Source: Knoxdaviesia capensis (taxonomy: Eukaryota > Ascomycota > Sordariomycetes > Microascales > Gondwanamycetaceae). Taken from it: a stretch of 64,000 nucleotides of DNA. Made by a program: the position numbers and the translations under genes. Below, piece after piece: positions 44,734 through 57,736 of this stretch; positions within the stretch are counted from its first letter, which is position 1; each line of letters starts with the position of its first letter. The stretch is from contig LNGK01000008.1 of assembly GCA_001510575.1 (NCBI GenBank), forward strand, positions 1,748,340 through 1,812,339. The letters run 5' to 3'. Under the pieces are notes generated by a model. It worked only from the letters and a program-made list of their open reading frames with translations. It had not been told where the DNA came from and did no database searches.

Positions 44734-46915
44734 TGTTCAGATTAATAGGGGAATAAAATGAACACCCAAGAGGTGTAATGAGGATGAATGAAACTGGAGA
44801 AACAAAAGTTTGCAGAAGAGAAGTCAGCTGGTCTGAAAGAAGCAGAAAGTAAGAGAGATTTCGAAATCAACGAGGCAAAAGGGCACAAAAATCTTTGGGA
44901 AACAGGATAAGAGAGAGAGATTGTGTGTTCATAAGATTAGAAAGTGAGTTCCATATCTTGGGTTAGAGACTCTGGATATAGAACGTGAAACACATTAAGA
45001 GGCCACGACTGCATCCCTCTATGGGTACACAAGACAAACGGGAATATATGGAATAGCCGATGCAGCTAGGGAAGATATGGGCCACCTACATTTTAAAGGG
45101 GGGAAAAAGAATAGAATTCAAACGGGATTCATACAAATTTCACAAAACTTATACAATACAGTAAAAAAAGGAAAACGAGGCGCAAAAGATGATGGATTGA
45201 GATTGGTGATGATAAAATCTGAGGATGAGAGGAGATGAAAAGAGGAAGAAAGTGACAGAAGGAAAAATTGCAGGAGAAGAAGCTCTCTGGCCAGGATAGC
45301 AATCTTTTTTTTTCTTTTCTTGTTCCTGGTGAATGTATGGTACCTTTCTGGCTCTTGGGGGGAAGGAGGGACAAGGGGAGCTTGGATCCCCTCCGTCTAA
45401 CAAAATTGTTCGTACTGTACGGACTTACAGGATCCTCCCCTGCAAGGCGTGGATCGTCGACTTTGGTTGGGTATCAAACCCTGCTGAGGCTCCTTGATTT
45501 TTCCTTTAGACGTTGTTCGTACTGTGTACGGAGGTGAGCACAGGACCGACGATCGCACCTGCCGATGATCAGAGAAAAAAAAGGCCCCCCCCCCAATGAA
45601 AAACTGGCAGGTACGCGGACACGAGTGCGATTGTGGACCTTCCACACGCTGATGCTGGACGGGAAGGAACGGCCGATTTGAAACCGAGCCAATGCTCTCT
45701 GTCCTTCCCGTTTGCCCTGGCTGGCCAGTTAAGGCAGTTGTGGCACTGGGTGGTGGTGGGTTGCGCCTTCCTGGGCGAGTTTGTGGTGTGACGGGTTCGC
45801 CTGCAATTTGCGACAAGTACGACGATTAAGGCCAGACTTTAGTGCGTGTACCTGTCATTGGCTGGACGACCAGGCACGAACATTTTGGGCGGGAGCTTTA
45901 TTCGTCCATCTGATAACTGTGCACGATGGGCTAAGAAGATGTCCACGTTTTTGGGTTGGTCTGGGGATGGGTTTTTTTTTCCTCCGGTTAGATCCTACAG
46001 CTATAGTCGGCTTCTAATTGAATCATCTCGTGATATTACCACTTTACTCCGTGTAAGAGTCTTTCATTGTCTCTAGCCTGTGCACTTGATAGCTTACACT
46101 ACTTCCTAGAGGTCCAGAACGCCGGCCCCTGACCAGCCCTGACAGCTCCAAAGTTCCCGGCTTTCGTGGCAAGTCCGGCCAGGGGACTAACACAAGCAGC
46201 CACGGGGGCACACTACTGAAATCATAAGAAAAAGATCATTGCACACTCCAATCCTGAGACGTGATAATCGCCGATTCTCAACTAATCAACCATAGAAAAA
46301 TCCACCAAGAACTGCAATTTATTCACCCTATCACCAACAGAAAATGTAGAAAGAAGAAACGGCGCCTTAAGTCAAAACCATCATTACAAACAGGCGTTGT
46401 GCTAAAAGAGAATTGGACACAATTCCGACCAAACAATCGAAAAACGCCGGAAAGAATCAACGTCGGAAGCTGGAAATGGCTGGGGACAAATAGGGACAGG
46501 AGGAAAGAAAGGGGAGAGCAACAGAAAGACGGTCCGAACCATCATGGATCTTCGCCATGACATCATCTGTCGGCTTAAGGAACAACAAATTGTTTCCGTC
46601 TGTCTTTTGGTCACCCCCTCTCTATCTCTGCACGATTTGCTTTTTGAGAGAACCACGAAGGAAAGGGGAAGAAAGAGACTTCTGAAGGTCCACCTCGGCC
46701 TGCCAGTTTCTGACAATCTCTCGGGCGTGGTCTACCCGATAGAAACTTGGGGGCGAGAAAAAAGGAATTTCAGGAGGAGAGGGGAGGGGAGAAGGGAGGG
46801 GAGAGGAAAGACGGAAGTAAGAGGGGAGGGGAGGAGAGAAGAGGCGATGAGAGGAGGACGGAGAAACGGAGGAGGCCGGGAAGAAGGGTGAGAGGCGGGA
46901 GTGGGGAAGCACCGC
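44734..46915. other. 2.2-kb intergenic: sfh5 upstream region and 3' flank of the RRM gene
   Basis: No credible gene. 44,780-45,260 is A/G-rich on the plus strand (sfh5 promoter side). 46,740-46,900 is nearly pure GA repeats beside the RRM stop. Confidence 0.5.
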
Positions 46916-49900
46916 TTAGCGGGCGACCGTGCCATCGCGGACGGCACGCTTCACGATGGCGTTCATCGTGTTTATCTCCCGGGTCGCGGCATCCGCCAGC
47001 GACATGTTGTCAAATGACCCATTCTTGGGCCACGCAAGGAAGTGCCAAAAATACCCCCAGGTCTGGTCCGTCCCCTGGTGGGTCGCCATGATGGGGGCCC
47101 GCTCCTCATCGGACAGCAGACCAATCTCCCGGTTGGTCTGCTCCCGGATCACTTGCACATACCAAGTGATCGCCCTCGGGTTGGCCTTGGGCACTATCGC
47201 CGACCCGTAAATCAGCCCAAAGCTGAAGGGCTCGGGAGGAACGCCGAACTCCGCAAGGCGGCTCGTATCGAGTCCGGCCAGCTCCGCCATGCTGGCCTTC
47301 ATCACCGGGGAAAAGACCGGGCAGCGCATAATCGCCGCCACCATGCGACGCATCAGCGTCTCGTTCACATATGGGCTGCTGGGGCTCAGCTGGATGGCGA
47401 GCTGCAACAGCTCAACCATCCGCTGAGCCGTCTTCCACAGCCGATGCTGCTGCGAGATGGTGATGCGGTCCGTGGCGAACCACGGAAACTTCTTCAGAGT
47501 GCTTATGAGGCACTCATAAGCCCGCTCGGGGCTTTCCTTCGAGTACGGGCACTATAGGAATCTGGTCAGCAAGAGTCTGGATAGGTGAAGAATGGAGGAG
47601 GGAGAGGAAAACTTACCCGGTTCGGGTGCTCGATGTGCTTCACCATCATCGTGAGCTCTTCGTCGCTCACGAACCCGCTGAACTCGGAAGCGCGGTGCCC
47701 CTCCAGCCCGACCGGCTCAACCCCCTGCCACTCGATGCCATTGGCACGAGGGAAGAGCTGCTTCATGAGCTCTTCTTGGCATGACATTCGCACCCGGATA
47801 ATCCGGTCACCAATTTTCGCCGCGCGCTGGTGGTTCGCCTGCTTCCCGTGGCGAGCAACGAGAGCCATCGCATTCTCGATGGTGGGAACCTCAACAAAGA
47901 TCTCCTGGGTCTTGCCTGTAGTCTTGCACATTATGATGTGGATGTTCTCGTCGTTGCCCATAGGGCTGTTCGTCCGACCGAGTGCTCCCACAAAGGACTC
48001 GATCTCGTTCCGGTGCGTCCCATAAGGCGCCTGTGGACTCAGAGAGGGAGGGTTAATGGGTGTTTCCAAGGTACAGGTAGACACATGGTGTAGGAAGAGG
48101 GGACACGGAAGAGGGGGATGTAAATCACTTACATTCTGGATCAAAACCACCTGCCATTGAGTCGTGGTTCTGGGCACCTGATTCATTGGAATGAACGGAA
48201 AATCGGGAATCTGCGAGGCCGGCTTGACCGGAGCCATCACCGCCAGTTCCGGCTCGGGCTGCGCAACAATGGTTGCAAACTCGGCATCTGTGGCCGGGAA
48301 TTGGTGGGTTGCGGGAGTGTAAGACTGGGCGCTACCAGTGTTTCGGAGGGGAACAAGGGCTCCAGAGCCAACCCATGGCTCTATGGGGGTGGATACGGGG
48401 AGGGGGGCGGCAATGGGATGGGAATCGTGAGGACTACTGTATGCGAGGACAGGCAACGCGCCCTTGGTGTTCGGCACTTCGCCGAGGCTGTTGTTGGTGG
48501 CGGCGTTTTCGTTCATCAAAGCGACAAAACGCGAGGTCGGAGCCGCGTGCGGCTGGGCAGCGGGATTGAATCCGGCGGCGGGCGTCATATGACGGCTGAT
48601 AAGGGGGTTGAATGAGTCAACGAAACCCTGCTGCTGTTGAAAGTTGGGAATGGAAAGATTGGCGTTCATCTCATGTCCGTTTCCACCAGCATAATAGCCA
48701 ACACCGAAGTTGGCATTGAAATCCCCCTGAATCGGCATCTGGAACCGATGGTCCATAGCCGTGTTCTGGCTGGGAGGGCCAGAGACAGTAACATTGTTGG
48801 CCGAAGCCATGCTCTGATGAGCGTACGGGTTAAAGGAAACCGGGGTCGCAACGTTCTGCTGAGCAGCGGGAACGAATGTCTCGAAGCTATGAACCGAGTC
48901 TCTGAAAAGTCCACGGAGGGCGCTCTCGGTCGAACGACGATGGGTCTGGGCCTGAGCATGAACAGGCAGCGCGAGCGAAGATCCAGTTTCAGTGGAGCCA
49001 CGGCTGATGGTCTGGTTCATTGCAAGCTGTTCGTTGATACGAGCACTGAAAGGACCAGAAGGGGCAGCTCTCTGGCCAGAAGAAGAATTGGTAAAAGGAT
49101 CCGTGTCCGAAATGCCCATCCCAGAAAACCCGGCGAAGGAATTCTTGCTCGCACCTGTCTGGCGCTCAGGGAGGCTGGCGGAAGGGTTAAGCGGATCATA
49201 CCGCGGCCCGGTCTGCGCACCAGAAGAAGGTGTGGCGTCAGAAAAGTCTCCATCTTCAGCGCGGAGATGGCTAAGACGGCCAATAAGCTGCTCAGTGGTC
49301 TCGCTTTGGCGCCGAACTGACAACGCACTGAGGGGTTGAAAGTATCCTCCAGATCCAGGGGCACGGAGAGCGGACTCGGCGTGGGGTCCCCAGTAGGTCG
49401 CCAGGGGGGGCAGAGCAGATACAGGTGCGGTTCTGACCTGCGGCGACAGCGGGATGGTATCAGTCATAAAAGCAGCCATGTTAGCCTTCACGCGTTGCTG
49501 AGAGTTCGAGCCGGCGCTCGAGGATAGGGTGGAGTCGGAAGGCTTCCGCTCCTTGGCCGTCTTCGACCGCTCTTGTCCAACTGCGCCAAACATGATGTCA
49601 ATCTGGTTGATAGGGGTGCGAGGCTCGACGATTTCAGACGGTTGATTAGAGATCTCAAGAGTTTCCTGTGAAGCAGAATCGATCAGGGCGGCAACGGCGT
49701 CAAGGTTCTGGATAACAGGCGGCTTGAAGTTGGATCTATAAGATGTGATCGAAGCTTGTTAGTACTATTGAACGATATCGGAAGGCTTTGTAGTCAAGGA
49801 TCAAAGGAATAAAGAGAAGGATATGGGACGGGACTGTGAATCTAAGGACTCAATGGGAAAAGGGCATGATGGAAAGGGTAGAGGGGAAGATAGGGGTAGG

Positions 49901-50785
49901 GAAGAGTGAGTAGCAGGACGAACATTGAAGTAACAGAGCGTGGCTTGTAAAAGAAGAAAGTGGGAAAAGAAAACGAGGATGCAGAGAAGAGAAAGGAGGA
50001 GAGAAAGGAGAAAAGAAAAAAGGAAGAAAGAAATAGACCGTACCTGAAATGTTTGGTAGAATAAATACTGGCAAACTGATCACCCACAGGCGTATTATTC
50101 TGGCTGATTCTTGTTTCGATCAGGTCAATACTGGGGACCGCCGGTGCAGTATAGGGCACACTTTTCTGGCAATTGCCAGTGGATGATGACACAGCCATGC
50201 CCATGGTGTTTCGAAAAACAAGACCATCTTCGTGAATGCTGTCCTGCATACCAAATTGCTGAGGAGTGGCCTGTGTGGGTTGTTAGTGAGGGAGGTTGTG
50301 AATGAGGTGTGTTGACTTGCGAATCTTCGGCCATAAAAACATATTATATAAAAAGGGGGTGGTGGTGGGCAACAAAAAACCATAGAATGCTTCCCACAAA
50401 CTTTTAAAGGTTTGAAACGCCAAAAAAGGCAGTGACAAATAGCACATGCCCAAAAAGGATCAGATTACATGTTTTAGTTTAGGGAAGCACTCACCATGTC
50501 GAGTCTCAACTTCTCGGCTGTATCACGGAGAAGCTGCTTGTGCATATCAACCAGAGAAGGATCGTGAGGTTCAGCTGTAGCAATGCTGGGAGTCACAAAC
50601 GAGGTCGTCAAAGTGTCAGTGCGCTGGGCGGGAGTGACGATGCCGGTACCAACCACCTCTTGGTTGTTGGCCAAGTACTCAGCGAGAACGGACGGAATCT
50701 GCCCGATCGAGGGGTTCTCCGTGACAGGTGACTCGGAGGGCGGTCCGCCCCAGACCTCGGCCTGGTCGTCGTTGAAGGCTGACAT
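46916..50785 (-). CDS. Large RRM-domain RNA-binding protein, fungal-specific architecture
   Basis: Five exons, 50785-50495, 50270-50044, 49735-48133, 48030-47617 and 47551-46916, encode 1056 residues. The first roughly 690 residues are disordered and rich in Ser, Asn, Gln, Pro and Ala. An RRM spans the exon 3/4 junction (WQVVLIQN-APYGTHRNEIESFVGALG ... IHIIMCKTTGKTQEIFVEV ... GDRIIRVRMSCQEELMKQLFPRA). It is followed by a conserved region (EFSGFVSDEELTMMVKHIEHPNR, CPYSKESPERAYECLISTLKKFPWF) and a helical C-terminal domain. This arrangement occurs in filamentous-fungal proteins annotated only as RNA recognition motif proteins. RNA target and process are unknown. Intron 3 (48132-48031) is 102 nt and open in frame. 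The start MSAFNDDQ was preferred over an ATG six codons upstream because of its sequence character. Confidence 0.85.
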
Positions 50786-53031
50786 GATGATGGAATCGAT
50801 CACACAGCAAATTCTAGGGGGGGAGATTCAGGAAACAGGAATATATGTTAGTTGAATTTACAAATTGTCGCCCAGCCTATCACCAAGGAGGTAGACAGGT
50901 GGGCTGGAGATTTCCCCCAGTGTGGGTTGAGGACACTCAGCGAGAAAAAAAGGAAAAGTGAGGGGAACTTTTGGGAACACCGAAGATTCAATGCAGAAAG
51001 GGGTATAAAGGCAGGCTTCATCAACTATGGCTCTTAATATGCCATCAAGAGGTGATAGTTGAAGAAGTGGTAGGGTAGTGTTCAAAGAGGGTAGTGATAG
51101 AGGGATTGCCCCAGGTCAAGTCTGGAGTAAACTTACTAGATAACAAAGAGTACTCGAACGAAGAAATGATATCTAAAAGAGAATGAAGAAGATCAAAGTA
51201 AGTTAGAACAAGTGTCAAGTGTCAATGATGAAAGAATGTCTTCAGAGGACATACCAAGTGAGTGCTGGTTGGGGTTGGGTAAAGGTGGTTGAGAAGAATG
51301 AGAAGAGTAGCAGAAAAGGGAATAGTATGAAGATGATGGGGAAAGGAAAGAAAAAAGAGAGGGAAGAAAACTCAAAGGGAGAGGAAACAGGAGGTTTATA
51401 TATTCTGAATCATACGAGAAGAGCTAGGAGGAGACCTGGGCATTAGGGGAGGAGTAGTCGTCACGTACTAGGAGTTCACGTTGTCGTCGTTATGAATCAG
51501 GGCTCTATGGATCTGGGCAGCGTTAATATTCATGGTCTGGGACCTTAGAATGGGCAAGAACGCATGGACGTTGGGCATCACAATATACGAGATATCTATT
51601 AGTGTGTGCGGACCTGCACAAGGAGAGGACGAAGACTCGGGCGAGAGAGTCAGGCTGGTGTAAGACGTGAATAGAGATACATGGAGACATCCAAAGGAGT
51701 TGGACTTATATGAGACTCCAGCTACAAATGTCCTACACATATCAGAAGCTATACAGTTACCTTCTAGCTACCAGATCCAGCTTATTACTCATGGACAGAA
51801 ATCATAGTTGTATATTCATAGTAGAATCATGAATCACAGTTAATTACACTTCTTCACCGAGAACAAGTAACGACACAAACCCCAACCCTAGACCACCAGA
51901 TACACCGATCCCTAAGCCCGGAGACCTGTCCATGCCATCAAAGAAACAATGGCGATGCTGCACCTATCATGCAAGACAATGGGCACAGCAAGGTGGACAA
52001 TGGAGGGGGGCCGAATATGCGGCCTCCCGATGCTGCCAGACACTCTGACGCACAGTCGCCCTACAAACATCTTGCAGCCGTGTCTCCAATGGCAAAGAGT
52101 CAAACCTCAACCCGTTTCTGCTGGGGTGTCACTTGATCCAGCACCATCTCGGAACTTCCCATGGCAGACGAGTTGCTTCGCGGCCAGCACAACATCGACA
52201 GCTTGCAATCCACCGTCTTCTATTTGCGGGCAGCATGGTGTGCCATCCATCTCGACGACGAGGTGAAAGGCGGTGAGGCCAGGGGAGGCTTGAATACATG
52301 ATCATCAACACGAGAGGGTGTCGTTGGGAGGGAGTCTGGTGATATATACAGCCTTCAATTGACAGACGATGTATGGTAAGTCCTATGACTGTGTCAACGC
52401 AGCCAATCACATTCAACTGTTTGAGCTGTGTGTGTGGGGAATGTACCGTCCTTTGGACGGCCAGATAAAGCGGCCGGGTTCCATATATACGTGCACCAAA
52501 CAGACATACAGGTGCACGGTGAACTGTTATGCAAGGCAAAAAGGACGGCGACAGCTCACTATTTCCTCCTGCAGGTGTTGGAAGTTGGGTGTGTAGCGGT
52601 CGAGATGCGATGGATGCACAACACAATCTCCCCAACGGGTTGATCCGCCAAGAAAACGAAATGTAACAACGATAAAGGGGGAGAGGACATTCACGGCATA
52701 GAGGAACAACTTCCAATGACAGCACAGGAATAAAAAAAAAAGTGAAATGGCATATATGGACGCAGGCCCGACGAAAAGCCCCCCAGAGTCATGATTAGGT
52801 TCGGGTTGGGTAGGTAAAAGTACTTTTGAGTGTTGATAGAAACAGAAAGCCAGCCGCCAGTTTGGAATTTGCAAAATGCCAAGCGTGATATCCCAAAGAG
52901 AGCGAAAATAGAGGGAATGGGGTGATTTGATGGGCTCAAAAAAAGGAAGAAAGAATGCTCTTCAGTTACCGAGATCTTGCCAGGGGTTAATATCCTACCC
53001 CTGGCGGAGATAGATAGAGAAATGCGTGGGT
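50786..53031. other. 2.2-kb intergenic: RRM gene upstream region and 3' flank of arc19
   Basis: No credible gene. AACCCTA lies at 51885-51891. 51,290-51,400 is purine-rich. Confidence 0.5.
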
Positions 53032-53923
53032 TTAGTCGAACTGAAGGTTGCGGATGGTCATTAGCACGGGAGACACCGAGATGAGATACCGCGAAATTAC
53101 AAAAAAGAATTAACATACCGGAGTCAGGAACGATTCAGCGACGAATCGGGCACGGGCGTTAAGCTACATCAAACCAAGTTAGTGGGTATTCGCCCGGAGC
53201 TTCCGACGCCGGTGGTAAGGAATCAGTGACAACATACGAAGAGCTTCATCTCCGAAATCTCCTTGTCGACCTCCTCCATGAACTGGATGATGAAGTCGAC
53301 AAGCTTGTGCTTCAGCATTTCTTCCGTGTGGAAGTTTGTAATCAGGAACGAGATATCATAGCCCTGCGAGTCCCCCCAAAAAACGTTAGCATGCTGATGT
53401 CTGACGTCGTGTCTCGTGTCTCGTTCGTCGCCCCTCCGGCCGGACCGGCTTCCCGGGCCGGGGCGAGACAGGCAGTACGTACCTTGACCGGCTTCCGTCT
53501 CAGGATAAAGAACGACTCGGCACGCTGTGTCAAGAAGCGGGTGAACTTGTGCACCAGGATGGTCTCGATCTCGTCGGCCTGCTTGATCTTGATCGATATC
53601 CGCACCGAGTTGATGCTGGGCTCAATAAGCACCCGCTCGTTCTCGTTGCGCGCAATCACCAGCGGAGTCAGCAGCACTTCCGGCGACGACCGGGCTTCGA
53701 CTTCTGGCACATTGTGGCGTTCGGCGATCTGGGACGCAAAGTTCGAGAGCGTAAGCGCCGCAGTCAAACTGCTCCGGACGCACTGGAGGTAGGGACGGAG
53801 TGATTGAGACTGTAGGCACCAAGAGCCAAACGGGGGGCGGTGTTAGTCGACCGAGTTTCGGGGGAAACGAAAAGGTAACGACAACAAGAAAAAAAGAGAA
53901 ACTTCATCACAGCTGCTTACCAT
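53032..53923 (-). CDS. arc19: Arp2/3 complex subunit 4 (ARPC4, p20-Arc)
   Basis: Five coding exons: 53923-53921 (the ATG alone), 53809-53483, 53363-53238, 53163-53119 and 53040-53032 (TTC GAC TAA). They encode 169 residues, the standard ARPC4 length. Nearly every residue follows the family: MSQSLRPYLQCVRSSLTAAL, then SNFASQIAERHNVPEVEARS, VIARNENERVLIEPSINSVR, ISIKIKQADEIETILVHKFT, GYDISFLITNFHTEEMLKHK, LVDFIIQFMEEVDKEISEMK, and the end LNARARFVAESFLTPFD. It is a core subunit that, with ARPC2, holds the complex to the side of the mother actin filament for branched nucleation at endocytic patches and hyphal tips. Introns are 111, 119, 74 and 78 nt. It is divergent from SF3A1 across 554 bp. Confidence 0.96.
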
Positions 53924-54477
53924 GGTCGTCCGCAGATTTCAAGACGGCGGATGTCTGCAAAAAACCTGCCGAGATATGCTCACATATACATAAGAAATCA
54001 GGGAATGAGGAGAGGGTTGGAACAGGAACAAGCTGCAACGAAAATCGTGGGGCAGCTGCCAGGATTGATGACGCCGATTTCTGGCAGTGCCATTGAGGGA
54101 GCGGCGTTTGAAGCAGCACTGTCTGGCGGGGGTGGTGTCACGTGGCTATGTATTACGTCAGGCATGACACATCACGCTGGCGGTTCTTTTGGTGGGTTTA
54201 GGCGAAGAAGGCCCGGGCGAAAAAAATACTGATTGAAGACATCTGAGGCATGAAGAGGAATCGAATCCATTCATAGTTGTCACATCCCTCTGTCTGTCCC
54301 ATTGAAATCTTGCTTTTTGATTTAGTCGCTTTCTTATTATCAAGGGGAGTTGATTGCAGTGATATTCATACAACTGTGGCTTTTTTGTTGCATTGACGCC
54401 CGAAGCAAACGACGTGATTCTCTCGACGAACACCTCCAGACGACACGCGCCTCGACCGGCCCCCAACCACCCGAATC
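53924..54477. promoter_or_regulatory. Divergent promoter region of arc19 and SF3A1
   Basis: A 554-bp interval between two divergent housekeeping starts. No TATA box is obvious. 54,300-54,400 is T-rich before the SF3A1 ATG. Confidence 0.45.
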
Positions 54478-55988
54478 ATGGCTGCCGTTGAGGCAACCAG
54501 CAACGGCAAGCCGGCAGCGGCGGACACCCCCAGCACTGTCGAAGATCTGAAACCTCCCGCAGGAGTCGTCCGGCCACCCCCCGAGATCCGAACGGTGCTC
54601 GAGAAGACCGCGGGCTACGTGGCGCGCAACGGCACGGTGTTCGAAGAGCGCATCCGCGACAAGGAAAAGGCGAACCCCAAGTTCAGCTTTCTGAACCCCG
54701 AAGATGCATACCATGCCTTCTACCAGTGGCGGCTGACGGAGGTGCGGGCGGGCCGCGGCACGACCGTGTCGGCAGGGCGGAGCGGCGACGCAGCCGCGCT
54801 AAAGCCTCGCGGCCCGCCGAAACCGCCGGACTTTGAGTTCTCGGTGCGCATGCCGCGTATCAACCAGAAGGACCTGGAGGTGTTGCGGATGACGGCACTG
54901 TTCGCCGCGAAGAACGGCCGCCAGTGGATTACGCAGCTAGCGCAGCGCGAGGCGCACAACCCGCAGTACCAGTTCCTGTTGCCCAACCACACGCTGCACA
55001 CTTTCTTCCAGCACATGGTCGACCAGTACACGTCGATTTTGCGCGCGGGCGGCCTTGGCGGCGAGGGCGGCGCCGAGCAGCAACGCCGGATCGACGCGCT
55101 GCAGCAGCTGGCGACTGACCGCAAGCACGTGCTGGCGCTGGCGCAGCGGCGCGCCGAGTACGCCAAGTTCGAGGGCTTGGAGAAGCGCGTGCGCGAGGAG
55201 CAGGAGGAGCAGGAGCGGCAGGAGTTTGCGCGCATTGACTGGGGAGATTTCGTCGTAGTGGAGACCATCACCTTCTCGGAGGCTGACGAGCGGGCAGTTC
55301 TGCCGCCGCCGACCACGCTGTCAGACCTGCAATACGCGTCTCTGGAGGAGCGCCGGCAAGTCTCGATCAACATGCGCATCGAGGAGGCCATGCCGACCGA
55401 GAACGAAGAGGACAACACGTACAACGCGTACCCGGCGCCGCAGAACTTTGTCCTTCCCGTCCACCCCACACCCACTCCGGCACCGGTGCCCCTCCCCGCA
55501 ATCCCCGTTGCTGCTCCTCTCCCGTCTGTGCCAGAGCCGACAACCCCTGCTGAGCCAGTGGCGGCTGGCCATCCGGCCATCAAGATCCGCGAAAACTACG
55601 TGCCTCGCGCTATGCAGCGTGGCAAGCAGCCTGTCATGGCGATATGTCCCAACTGTCACCAGAAGATCCCGGTGAATGAGATGGAGGAGCACATGAGAAG
55701 TAAGTTATTACGCATTTCACTTACCCTTACTTCTTGGCTGAACTGAACTGAACCGCGATGCTAACACGGACTCCTCTAACAACAGTTGAACTCCTCGATC
55801 CAACGTGGAAAGAGCAAAAAGCCAAGGCGGACTCGAGATACGCAACGACGAACATGGCCACGTCAGATGTGGCCAACAATCTTAAGCGCCTGGCCAGCCA
55901 AAGAGCCGACCTGTTTGACTCGGCCACCGGTCAACAGCTTCCCGACGACGACCTCAACCGGCGGAAGAAGCCGTCGATGGGCTTTTAG
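54478..55988 (+). CDS. sap114: Splicing factor SF3A subunit 1 (Prp21/Sap114)
   Basis: Two exons, 54478-55699 and 55786-55988, with an 86-nt intron, encode 474 residues. Two SURP modules are clear: residues about 37-90 (IRTVLEKTAGYVARNGTVFE ... AYHAFYQWRL) and about 130-180 (VLRMTALFAAKNGRQWITQL ... HTFFQHMVDQY). Between them lies a Pro-rich linker. Next come a charged coiled region (KFEGLEKRVREEQEEQERQEF), the conserved DWGDFVVVETITF segment and a Pro-rich stretch. The C-terminal module CPNCHQKIPVNEMEEHMRIELLDPTWKEQK spans the splice junction. The metazoan ubiquitin-like C-terminus is absent, as in many fungi. The protein belongs to U2 snRNP and helps form the pre-spliceosome at the branch site. 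Confidence 0.95.
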
Positions 55989-57736
55989 GCTCGGAAGAAC
56001 TCCCGATCCCTTTGGGGCTTTCCTGATTCTAGCTCAACGAGATGAGTGTTTCTGTGTTTAATCCTTGCTTGCTTTTTTTTTCTCTCCTGGTGTTCTTGTC
56101 TCGGAACTCCTCTGTATCAAGACAATGTCCCCCTTTTCTTTTCTCTTTTTTTTTCGTGGTATGGGATAGATCGGTTCTCCAAAAGTATCCCCTCCCAAGT
56201 TTTTCGTTTTGCTCGTCAGGCTCGGCGTTTGATATCACTTTTGTGTATTTCTCGTTTGCTTCCGCTTATCATTTTGGTCTTGGGCGTTAGATTGGGTGTC
56301 TCATTTTCCTTTTTTTTTTTCTCTATCTTTGTTTGGCTATGTTGCCAGTTATAGATCTGGACCCTTGATGCAGATGGTGTATGCTAGCGATATGCGGCCT
56401 CACGAAACTGAATGTGTGAGGTTTAGTTCCAATGCCCATGTTCTCTATATGATTGGACCCGTGGAACCAAGTGCAGACATTATAGTAGTTTGCAATATGC
56501 GCCAGTACTAGGATCTTGCATCAACTATCACTGTGCTGCATAATCCATGTTGAATATAGCTGCAAGTACTGCGCATCTTTGCATCCGGTCGTGCATCCCG
56601 ATGCTACATGAATGTTGGCTCTGATAGGCTATATTTCCATGTACTTACGGCTCTAGAATCGCGTGTGCATGTATATCTACACTCTTGACCAGAGACCGTA
56701 GAATTGACAGCTGGTGCATGTATTGTGTCCTATAGCCAAGAAATGTCATGTACATATCCGTCAACCGCACTATGCAATCATCACCGCCTCCAACCCGGGA
56801 ATAGCTTCAAGAAACCCCGGACTGTGCGGCGCACGGTTTTTACACTGGCTACGTCATTTGCAAACCCCCACTACGATTTCATTTGCGGGCCAATTGTCGC
56901 CAGGTGCCACCACATCAGGAATCATCAGCCTGTTTTTTTCGTCCCCCATAGAAACCATAGCCACACACATTATCTTTCCCCCATGTTCTTCAGTATCTTT
57001 CTCCTCACATCTTCTTCCCGATTATTTTTGGTTTCCCAATTACGATCATCGCAAGAACTCAATCTCCCTTCCGTCTTTTGGTCATTTCTCCAGCCTTGTT
57101 GGACCTGTATATCATTGTTCGCTGTATCTATAATCTCCATATACGATCCTCTCGTTTTTTTCTACTCCCTCCGGCTGCTGCGTAATCACTGCCTGAGCTT
57201 CTTCCGTTGAGCCCCCTCCATTGAACACTCCTCGTATATAAGGCTCACACCGTGATCCTCCTTGCAGCTTGGTCCCTCGTGCGGCTCTGCGAATAAATAC
57301 ACTCATTCTCTACCTATCAGACTCTTCTTAGCCAACCACCGGCATCCCCGAACCCTGTCTGCTTGTATTCCTGGCCGAACCTGGTGGTCGGAACATTCGC
57401 GCTTTTCTGTCTGCCGCTAGTCTAACCCTAACGGCTCACTCCGATCGTCGGCAGCCGCCGTCGCAACTAACGCCGGTGCTAGGCCCGATAATATTCGGTT
57501 TCGTCTCGTATGTCGCTGTTGCTATTGTTTTGCGATTTCTCTGTGGTGTGCAGTGCCGCATTATCACGACCAAATATTCCCGATTGCTAATGCGGATTTG
57601 AGTGGCATTGCCAGCACAGTACGAACACCTCAACGACAGATACTCCGTCCGCCTCAAGGGACCTTTTGAACAAGACCCCCGAACAGAAACCCCAGATATC
57701 GCACGCAGCTCAGACACGTCCAAACAAAGAGCCACA
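55989..57736. other. 1.7-kb intergenic: SF3A1 3' flank and snx3 upstream region
   Basis: No credible gene. 56,040-56,340 is T-rich (3' UTR-like). AACCCTAACGGCTCACTC lies at 57424-57441, about 300 bp before the snx3 start, and almost repeats 33556-33573. Confidence 0.55.
57424..57441. promoter_or_regulatory. AACCCTAA-type element upstream of snx3
   Basis: AACCCTAACGGCTCACTC matches the plus-strand site 33556-33573 in 17 of 18 bases. The AACCCTAA core is the reverse complement of the telomeric repeat and a known Tbf1-type promoter core in fungi. Function here is inferred. Confidence 0.45.

Noticed and set aside
52129..52725. 198-codon minus-strand open frame
   Set aside because: No domain, Cys/Arg-rich random composition, and no start context or splice support.
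54250..54270. B-box-like GATTCGATTCC on the minus strand
   Set aside because: No T-stem, A-box or acceptor pairing around it.
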